Positions 57,994 to 64,000 of a stretch of 64,000 nucleotides of DNA are shown in pieces. A program made the translations under genes and the position numbers. Each line of letters opens with the position of its first letter. Positions within the stretch are counted from its first letter, which is position 1. Source of the DNA: DASRFA01 sp035651755 (GTDB lineage: Bacteria; Desulfobacterota; Binatia; UBA12015); the NCBI GenBank assembly GCA_035651755.1, contig DASRFA010000050.1, positions 186,001-250,000 of the forward strand, in the 5' to 3' direction. Below the pieces are notes generated by a model. That model was not told the origin of the DNA. It made no database searches and saw only the letters and a program-made list of their open reading frames with translations.

Positions 57994-60570
57994 GTGAAGG
58001 CGCGCTGGCTCGCGGTCCCGGTGCTGCTGTGGCTCGCCTGGGGGTTCTGGGCGACCGCGCTCGATTCGCCGTGGCAGCTCATGTTCGAGTCGGGCGGCCA
58101 GTTCTTTTCGGGCGTCGCCCGCGTCCACGTCGCGAAGGGCCTCGCCTTCACGCGGGGGCACGACTGGATCTTCAACGAGGACAACCCCTACGAGTGGAAG
58201 GGCTCGGAGCCGCTCGAGGCCCGTGCGTACGGCCACCACCCGCCCGCGCTCGGCCTCTCGCTCGCCGGCGTGTTCGCCGCGGTCGGGCAGAGCCGCGCCG
58301 CCGCGCGCGCCGCGACCATCGTCTCCCACCTCGCCTCGCTGCTGATCCTCCTGCTCGCGATCCCGCGCTGGACGCGCGATCGCCCGAGCGCCGCGATCTT
58401 CGCCGGCCTCGTCGTCGTGCTGGTCCCGATGTCCGGCTTCTTCGGGCGGAACGTGAGCCACGAGGCGTGGGTGATGCCCTGGGTGCTGCTCGCGGTGGTC
58501 GCCTACGTGCGGCGGATCGAGCGCCGCGGCGACGGCACCCCGCGCGAGGACGCCGTCGTGTGCGCCTGCACCGCGATCGCGTGCCTGTACGACTGGCCCG
58601 GGTTCTACCTGCCGCCGATCCTGTTCGCGTTCGAGATCTTCCGGCGCCGGCCGCTCTCGCGCCTGAACGTCTGGCTCGTCGCGACGACCGCGGCGTCCGC
58701 GGCGCTCGCGCTCGCGCACCTCGCGTGGGCGACGCCGGGCGGCCTCCAGCTGCTCGTGTCCGGCGCCCAGAAGCGCGTCGATCCCGCGGTTCTCGGCTTC
58801 ACGTGGCGCGACTGGCTGCAGCGCGTCTTCGACTTCACCGACCAGACGTACACGCGGCCGGTGCTCCTCGCGGCGGGGGTCGCGGCCGCCGTGTGGCTCG
58901 GCCGGGCCGCCGTCCGGCGCCGCGCCGGCGGCCCGGCCGCGGCCTTCGCCGCGATCTGGCTCGGGTTCGCCGCGATCCACATCGTGGCGTTCCCGGGCGG
59001 CTCGTGGGTCCACCCCTACTGGATGTTCTACTTGATGCCGGCGATGGCGGTCGCGGCCGGTAGCGCCGCCGCGGCGCTGTGGGACGCCCGGGTGCCGGGC
59101 ATCCGCTGGCTGCTGCGCGCGGTGGTCGTCGCGTGGCTCGTCGACGTCGTCTGCGCCGCGCACGCGATCCTGGTCTGGTGGCTCGCGGTCGGAGCGCACC
59201 CGACCGGGAGTCCGTTCATCGAGTGGAGCGCGGGCGGGATTCCGCTCCTGGTCTGCGAATGCGCCGGCCAGAACGGATGGCTCTGGCCGATCCCGTGCGG
59301 CGCGCGCCTCGCAAGCTCGCTCGTCGCGGTCGCCGCGAGCGCGTGGCCGGTCGTCCTCGGCGCCGCGATCGCCGGAGCGCTCCTTCTCTGGCTCCATCGC
59401 GCCGGGCCGCGGACGGAGTGGCTGCGCGACCTCGTCGTGGCGGCCGCGCTTGCGGCGTTCCTCCTTCCGCTGACGCCGCCCGACACCTTCTACGACGCCG
59501 CGCTTCGCCTCGCGCGGGCGCTCGTCGGCGGCGAGAGCTCGTTCGCCGAGCGGGTGACGTGGCTCGAGATGTTCCAGTACGGGGGGCGGTTCTACACGCC
59601 GTACCCGCCGATGACGTCGATGGTGATGATGCCGTGGGTCGTTCTGACGGGCGGCCACGGCAGCCAGCCGCTCTTCAACTCGCTGCTGATCCTCGGCTCC
59701 GGCATGCTGCTGCACCGGCTCATGCGCGAGCTGGAGGGCGTCCGTCAGCTCGCGGCCCTCGCGGTGCTCGCGTACGTCGCCGGAACGCCGCTCGTCTACT
59801 CGGCCGCGATCGGGAACGTCTGGCTCCTCATGCACAGCGAGGGGAACTTCTTCCTCCTCCTCGCGCTCTGGCTCGGGTTCGCGCGGCGCGCGGACGCGTG
59901 GGCGGGCTTCTTCCTGATGGTCGCCTCCCAGTGCCGCTACGCCGTGCTCCTCGCCGGCATCGCGTTCGCGCTTCGCTTCTGGTCGGACGCGCCGCGAGGC
60001 GCCGAGCGCTGGCGCACGCTCGTGCGGCGCGGCCTCCGCTTCGGGCTCGCCATGGTGCCGCCGCTCGCGGCGGCGCTCGTCTTCCAGTGGCTCGCGTTCG
60101 GCGACCCGCTGCAGACCGCGTACACGCTGAGCTGGCACGAGTGGGGCCCGCACGGGCCCGACTTCGCGCCGGAGTACTTCCGCCGGAACCTCGCGCTCTA
60201 CCTCTTCGCGCGCCCCGACGTTCTTCCGGCGTTCCCGTTCCTCCGCTTCGACATGTCCGGCCAGTCGATCTTCTGGATGAGCCCGTTCTTCCTCGGCGTG
60301 TGGCTTCCGCGCTGGCGCTTCGCCTGGGTGAGGCAGCTCCTCCCGGCGGCGGCGGCGATGTTCGTCTTCTACTGCTTCTACTGGTGGAGCGGGTACGCGC
60401 AGTACGGGACGCGCTACATGCAGGACCTCTATCCGCTGCTCGTCCCGCTCGCGTTCGCGGCGTTCACGCGACCTTCGCCGGGATGGCGGCGCGCGCTCGG
60501 CTGGCTCGTCGCCGCGGCGGTTGCGATCAACCTCTACGGCGCCTACGTGATGCTGCGCGTCCAGCATTAG
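57994..60570 (+). CDS. Large GT-C-like polytopic membrane protein (double-length)
   Basis: An 858-residue protein with well over fifteen hydrophobic segments. Residues 1-480 and 490-858 each look like a GT-C (PMT/ArnT-type) membrane glycosyltransferase: first helix, then a long extracytoplasmic loop with acidic and aromatic residues (FTRGHDWIFNEDNPYEW; FYTPYPPMTSMVMMPW), then hydrophobic spans. No family name is certain. The GTG at 57994 follows the GTPase gene by 11 bases, so they are one operon. Lipid-linked sugar transfer is a reasonable guess. Confidence 0.65.
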   Translation: MKARWLAVPVLLWLAWGFWATALDSPWQLMFESGGQFFSGVARVHVAKGLAFTRGHDWIFNEDNPYEWKGSEPLEARAYGHHPPALGLSLAGVFAAVGQSRAAARAATIVSHLASLLILLLAIPRWTRDRPSAAIFAGLVVVLVPMSGFFGRNVSHEAWVMPWVLLAVVAYVRRIERRGDGTPREDAVVCACTAIACLYDWPGFYLPPILFAFEIFRRRPLSRLNVWLVATTAASAALALAHLAWATPGGLQLLVSGAQKRVDPAVLGFTWRDWLQRVFDFTDQTYTRPVLLAAGVAAAVWLGRAAVRRRAGGPAAAFAAIWLGFAAIHIVAFPGGSWVHPYWMFYLMPAMAVAAGSAAAALWDARVPGIRWLLRAVVVAWLVDVVCAAHAILVWWLAVGAHPTGSPFIEWSAGGIPLLVCECAGQNGWLWPIPCGARLASSLVAVAASAWPVVLGAAIAGALLLWLHRAGPRTEWLRDLVVAAALAAFLLPLTPPDTFYDAALRLARALVGGESSFAERVTWLEMFQYGGRFYTPYPPMTSMVMMPWVVLTGGHGSQPLFNSLLILGSGMLLHRLMRELEGVRQLAALAVLAYVAGTPLVYSAAIGNVWLLMHSEGNFFLLLALWLGFARRADAWAGFFLMVASQCRYAVLLAGIAFALRFWSDAPRGAERWRTLVRRGLRFGLAMVPPLAAALVFQWLAFGDPLQTAYTLSWHEWGPHGPDFAPEYFRRNLALYLFARPDVLPAFPFLRFDMSGQSIFWMSPFFLGVWLPRWRFAWVRQLLPAAAAMFVFYCFYWWSGYAQYGTRYMQDLYPLLVPLAFAAFTRPSPGWRRALGWLVAAAVAINLYGAYVMLRVQH

Positions 60571-60618
60571 GCCGCCAGCGCTCTCATTCCGACGCCTTTC
60601 CTGGTCGCGCGACTCGAA

Positions 60619-61806
60619 ATGCGCTTCGAACGGATCGACCAGCTCCGCGGCTTCGCCGCCCTCGCGGTCGTGGTCTGTCACTTCGCGGTCTCCGCCTACA
60701 AGGGCGCGCCGAACGCGGGAGAGCCGTTCCTCCCCGGCCTCGGTCTCGTGCTCGGATTCGGCTACCTCGGGGTGCCGCTCTTCTTCGTCATCAGCGGCTT
60801 CTGCATCCACTTCCCGAACGCGCGCGCGCTCGCGGCCGCCGGGCGGGTCGAGCCCGCGTGGGGCCCGTTCTTCCGCCGTCGCTTCTGGCGTCTCTATCCG
60901 CCGTACGTGGCCGCGATCGCGCTCGCCGTCGTGCTCGCCCTGGTCGCGACCGGAACGCTGCCCGTGTCCTGGCCCGCGGTCGTGTGCCAGGCGCTGCTTC
61001 TGCACACGTTGCACCCCGCGACGTTCGACGGCGTCAATCCACCGGCCTGGACGCTCGGGGTCGAAGCGCAGCTCTACCTCGCCTATCCGGTCGTCCTGTG
61101 GCTGATCGTGCGCCGGCGCGCGTGGCGCGCGCTGGCGGTCGCGCTCGCCGTCACGATGGCGTATCGCCTGTTTCTCAACTTCGACCCGATGCCGGCGCCC
61201 TTCGGCGGCGTCGCGTGGGAGTTCGTGCCGGCGCGCTGGTTCGAGTGGGTGCTGGGCGCGGTCGTCGCCGAATGGGTCGCGGGAAACGCTCCGATGCCCG
61301 CGATCGCGCGCCGCTGGTGGGCCGCGGCGATCGTCCTCGCGGCCGCGATCTCGATCGAGTGGCACACCTGGCACTACGGGCTCTACGCGATCAAGGAGCC
61401 GCTCTACGGCATCGCCTTCGCGCTCGTCCTCGTCGTCGCGCTCGATCGCGCGCGCCGGGCCGGCGGAGCCGATCGCGTCGCGAGCACGCGCATCGGCCGC
61501 TACCTCGCGGGCGTCGGCATCTGGTCGTACAGCCTCTACCTCGTCCACCGGCCGATCCAGCTCGCGTTCGAGCCGCTCGTGCGGCGGGTCGCGACCTGGC
61601 CGGTCGTCATCGAGAGCGGGTTTCCGTCGAGCCTCGTCCTGATGGCCGCGACGACGCCGGTCGTCCTCTGGGCGGCGCGGCTCTTCCATCGCCGGGTCGA
61701 GGCGCCGTGCATCGCGGTCGCGCAGCGCGCCGGCCGACCGCGCACGCGCGTCGCGACCGACGTCGCGGGCTCGACCGGCAGCCTCGCGACCGGGACCGGC
61801 GAGTAG
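60619..61806 (+). CDS. Acyltransferase-3 (OafA-like) membrane protein
   Basis: A 395-residue integral membrane O-acyltransferase. FERIDQLRGFAALAVVVCHF is the defining start with the catalytic-site His; FFVISGFCIHFP, the FFRRRFWRLYPPYV arginine motif, and YSLYLVHRPIQLAF near the end are conserved. About ten helices. It follows the GT-C-like gene by 48 bases on the same strand, so it may decorate the same glycan. It lacks the DUF2147 tail of its relative at 38334. Confidence 0.88.
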   Translation: MRFERIDQLRGFAALAVVVCHFAVSAYKGAPNAGEPFLPGLGLVLGFGYLGVPLFFVISGFCIHFPNARALAAAGRVEPAWGPFFRRRFWRLYPPYVAAIALAVVLALVATGTLPVSWPAVVCQALLLHTLHPATFDGVNPPAWTLGVEAQLYLAYPVVLWLIVRRRAWRALAVALAVTMAYRLFLNFDPMPAPFGGVAWEFVPARWFEWVLGAVVAEWVAGNAPMPAIARRWWAAAIVLAAAISIEWHTWHYGLYAIKEPLYGIAFALVLVVALDRARRAGGADRVASTRIGRYLAGVGIWSYSLYLVHRPIQLAFEPLVRRVATWPVVIESGFPSSLVLMAATTPVVLWAARLFHRRVEAPCIAVAQRAGRPRTRVATDVAGSTGSLATGTGE

Positions 61807-61821
61807 CGGCCGCCGAGGTCT

Positions 61822-62712
61822 CTACCCGGTCCCAGCCGCATTCGCGGCGAGGTGCGCGAGGACCAGCTCGTTCACGCGCGCCGGCGCCTCGTCGGTCACG
61901 AAGTGGCCGACGCCGGGCAGGACCTCGAAGCGGTACGGCGCGCGGACGAAGTCGCGCGTGGCGTGCGCCGCCGTCGGGCCGACGGTGCGATCGGCGTCGC
62001 CCCAGACGTAGAGCGTCGGCACCGCGACCGCGCCGACCTCGACGCTCGCGAGCGTTCCGGCAGCGCGATACCACGCGAGCGCCGCCTCGAGCGCGGCCGG
62101 CTCGCCGAGCACCGTCAAGTACCCCGCGAGCGCGGCCTCGGGGACTCCCTGCTCGGCGAGGGCCGCGCGCAGACGGCGTGCGCCGTCGGCGAGGAGGAGG
62201 CCTGCGGTCGCCGGATCGTGGAACGCGCGATGGTGCGCCGAGCGCTGCTGCTGTCCGTCGACGTCGGATGCGTACGCGCGGCGGAACGCCTCGGGGTGCG
62301 GCCGCGAAAGAACGGTCAGCGATGCGATACGCTCGGGGTGGCGATGCGCGACGACCCACGCGATCTGCCCGCCCCAGTCGTGCCCGACGAGGTGGAAGGT
62401 CGATGCGCGCTGCGGCGCGGCCGCGTCGGCGAGGTCCAGGACGTCGCGCGCGATGCGGTCGACCGCGTAGGCCGCGAGGCCGGCCGCCGGATCCGGACGC
62501 ACGCCCGGCGAGTAGCCGCGCTGGTCGGGCGCGATCGCGCGGTAGCCGGCGCGCGCGAGGGCGGGAAGCTGGTCCCGCCAGGCGTGGCGCGATTGCGGAA
62601 AGCCGTGGAGCAGGAGCACGAGCGGGCCGGCGGGCGGTCCGGCGACGTCCGCGGTGAACCGCCCTTCGGCCGTCGTGATCGTTTCGGTCGCGACCCGGTC
62701 GCTGCCGCTCAT
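61822..62712 (-). CDS. Alpha/beta hydrolase, epoxide hydrolase-like
   Basis: A 296-residue hydrolase with the oxyanion motif LLLHGFPQSRHAWRDQ, the PDQRGYSPG loop, and LVGHDWGGQIA with an Asp nucleophile as in epoxide hydrolases and haloalkane dehalogenases. The acid is in WGDADRTVG and the His in GVGHFVTDE. It is soluble, without signal peptide. Convergent with the acyltransferase (15 bases) and downstream of the large regulator gene. Confidence 0.88.
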   Translation of the reverse strand: MSGSDRVATETITTAEGRFTADVAGPPAGPLVLLLHGFPQSRHAWRDQLPALARAGYRAIAPDQRGYSPGVRPDPAAGLAAYAVDRIARDVLDLADAAAPQRASTFHLVGHDWGGQIAWVVAHRHPERIASLTVLSRPHPEAFRRAYASDVDGQQQRSAHHRAFHDPATAGLLLADGARRLRAALAEQGVPEAALAGYLTVLGEPAALEAALAWYRAAGTLASVEVGAVAVPTLYVWGDADRTVGPTAAHATRDFVRAPYRFEVLPGVGHFVTDEAPARVNELVLAHLAANAAGTG

Positions 62713-62734
62713 GCGTCACCCGGTCATTCGCCGC

Positions 62735-64000
62735 TCAGAAAGTCCAGTGAACGGGGACGGCCGGGTCCGGCCGATAGACGCAGAACGTCCCGGTCTTGAT
62801 GCACGCCGCGAGGTGGTGGCCGAGCGAGGGATTGGACTCCGCGATCTTCCGGATCGCCGACTTGACGGACTTCGTCACGTTGACGCGCGACCGCTCGACG
62901 GCCGATCCGGCGCGCCGCGAGCGGCCCCCGAGCCCGGTCGCGCCCGTGAGCTCGGCCGCGAGCTCCGCCATCTCGCGCTCCGCCGCCGCGGCCCGCTCCG
63001 CGTTCCCGGCCGCGGCCGCCTCGTCCAGGACCTCGCGCAGCTCGGCGATCCGTCGGCGATAGGCGCTCCGCGCCGCGCCGTCGACCACCGGGCCCGCGTC
63101 GCCCGGCCGTCGCGCGCGCAGACCGGGCTCGCGCGCGTCCGCGTCGCGCGCGTCCGCGTCGGTCGCGTCGGCGGCCGCAGCGAGGAGGTAGAGCGTGTGC
63201 ACCTCCTCGCCCGGGCGCGAAAGCAGCGTCGCGACGTAGCGGAGGCCCGTGGAATCGCGAAGTCGCGACACCTCGCCGCGGAACTCGATCCGCCAGACCT
63301 TCGCGTCCCGCCGGAAGCCGCCCGCGATCGGCGCGGGCGGGGCGCCGGAGGGCGCAGGTAGCAGCGTGATCGAGCGCGTGCGCGACCCGTTGCCGCCGCC
63401 TGCGGCGGCGGGAGCGCGGTCGCTCCTCCTGGTCGCGAAGAGGCCGTTCGCGAGGCGGTCCGCGCTCTCCAGGACTCCGGCCATCCCGAGCTCCTGCGCG
63501 AGGCGGGTGGCGCCGTCGACGAGCTGGCTAGCGCGTGTCCATTCGCGCGCGTCGCCGCAGGCGACGAGCGTGCGCGCGGTGGCGAGCCGGGCGAGCGCGG
63601 CGAACGGGCGTGCCTGCATGCGCTCGCTCGCCGCGAGCGCGACGTCGAAGTGGCCGAGCGCGTCGTCGAAGCGCCCCGTCGCGTGCGCCAGGAGCCCGAG
63701 GTAGAGGTCGGCGGGACCGAGGAACGCGATCACGCCGAGGTTCATGCCGGCGCGCGGCGCGACCAGCTCGTAGAGCCGCGCGGCCGGCGCCGCGTCGCCG
63801 ATGATCGCGATCGCCGTGGAGAGGTACGCGACGCTGAACGGCCAGCCCTCGTCGAGATCGAGGCTCGCGAAGTCGCCGCGCGCGACCGCGTCCACCTCAC
63901 GCCGCGCTTCCGCGAACCGTCCCGCCTCCGCGTGCACGAGCGCGAGAGCCGCCCGGTAGACCGACACGCCGGGGTGGTCCTCGGCCGCCTTGCGGGCGGC
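62735..64000 (-). CDS. Large ATPase/TPR-type regulator, C-terminal part (partial)
   Basis: The frame stays open at the right edge, so only the C-terminal ~421 residues are seen. They are TPR-like helical repeats (AGRFAEARREVDAVA, TGRFDDALGHFDVAL), then a linker with a short Asp-Ala-Asp/Arg tandem (63120-63170), and a conserved end SVKSAIRKIAESNPSLGHHL with CIKTGTFCVYRPDP. This tail is typical of large transcriptional-activator or adenylate-cyclase-like ATPases of the LuxR/BTAD kind with N-terminal AAA domains. The N-terminal domains are outside the window. Confidence 0.65.
   Translation of the reverse strand, partial: AARKAAEDHPGVSVYRAALALVHAEAGRFAEARREVDAVARGDFASLDLDEGWPFSVAYLSTAIAIIGDAAPAARLYELVAPRAGMNLGVIAFLGPADLYLGLLAHATGRFDDALGHFDVALAASERMQARPFAALARLATARTLVACGDAREWTRASQLVDGATRLAQELGMAGVLESADRLANGLFATRRSDRAPAAAGGGNGSRTRSITLLPAPSGAPPAPIAGGFRRDAKVWRIEFRGEVSRLRDSTGLRYVATLLSRPGEEVHTLYLLAAAADATDADARDADAREPGLRARRPGDAGPVVDGAARSAYRRRIAELREVLDEAAAAGNAERAAAAEREMAELAAELTGATGLGGRSRRAGSAVERSRVNVTKSVKSAIRKIAESNPSLGHHLAACIKTGTFCVYRPDPAVPVHWTF

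Noticed and set aside
56851..61689. A 1612-residue open frame on the minus strand
   Set aside because: Its composition is Arg/Glu/Asp-rich without domains, and it is antisense to the GTPase, the GT-C-like protein and the acyltransferase, all with clear family motifs.
63120..63170. Short tandem repeat as a possible CRISPR or regulatory repeat
   Set aside because: It encodes an Asp-Ala-Asp/Arg run inside the partial regulator gene, in frame, and has no spacer structure.
1..64000. tRNA, rRNA, CRISPR arrays, integrase or transposase genes
   Set aside because: I looked for their typical signatures and saw none. A covariance search would be needed to exclude small RNA genes.

Overview
The window is very GC-rich, gene-dense bacterial chromosome with short intergenic gaps, frequent 4-base ATGA/GTGA start-stop overlaps and GTG/TTG starts. 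The gene mix is five crotonase-fold enoyl-CoA hydratase paralogues, an acyl-CoA dehydrogenase, TesB, type I sulfatases, delta-60 repeat and Myxococcus-type Cys-rich repeat surface proteins, multiheme and diheme cytochromes, and a methanethiol-oxidase-like SBP56 protein next to a SCO protein. It suggests an uncultured soil or sediment lineage of the Binatota / deltaproteobacteria-like type. That placement is an inference from gene content; there is no rRNA or ribosomal protein in the window and I saw no tRNA gene or CRISPR array.

Layout. 0-10.4 kb: tail of an SPFH protein, a zinc-ribbon protein, a crotonase, a methyltransferase, a hydrolase, a truncated sulfatase relic, the SBP56-SCO pair, then a leftward crotonase/sulfatase/CDP-diacylglycerol diphosphatase group. 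10.5-15.1 kb: two large secreted repeat proteins. 15.3-24 kb: a compact leftward operon (FG-GAP lipoprotein, creatininase-family enzyme, TetR, sphingosine-1-phosphate-lyase-like PLP enzyme, esterase lipoprotein) with a divergent amidohydrolase; its joint function is not known to me. 24-29.3 kb: a decaying accessory stretch with head-to-head MOSC and PPOX remnants, a nine-heme cytochrome, further debris and a FitAB/VapBC-type toxin-antitoxin pair with a palindromic operator. 29.3-40.8 kb: acyl-CoA dehydrogenase, histidine kinase, HAD phosphatase, pyrophosphatase, and a TetR gene coupled to an acyltransferase-DUF2147 fusion. 41-43.1 kb: a secreted hydrolase translationally coupled to a probable selenoprotein. 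43.1-53.1 kb: diiron ferritin-like protein plus TesB, aminotransferase/SDR, phytanoyl-CoA dioxygenase-like, diheme oxidoreductase, dehydrogenases and an exported SurE. 53-64 kb: tandem hairpins, an AmpG-like transporter, a dynamin-like GTPase followed by a very large membrane protein and an acyltransferase, an epoxide-hydrolase-like enzyme and the C-terminus of a large regulator.

The strongest non-routine signal is at 42447-42449: an in-frame TGA inside an otherwise intact thioredoxin-fold gene, replacing the first redox cysteine (SSW-TGA-GCR). It is followed, 14 nt later, by a perfect 6-bp hairpin with a GGTCT loop, the apical loop sequence I recall for the Escherichia coli fdhF SECIS. A second signal is a ~220-bp double-hairpin palindromic element present in two intergenic copies (37326-37545 and 55515-55733), whose arm mismatches are all G-U compatible.
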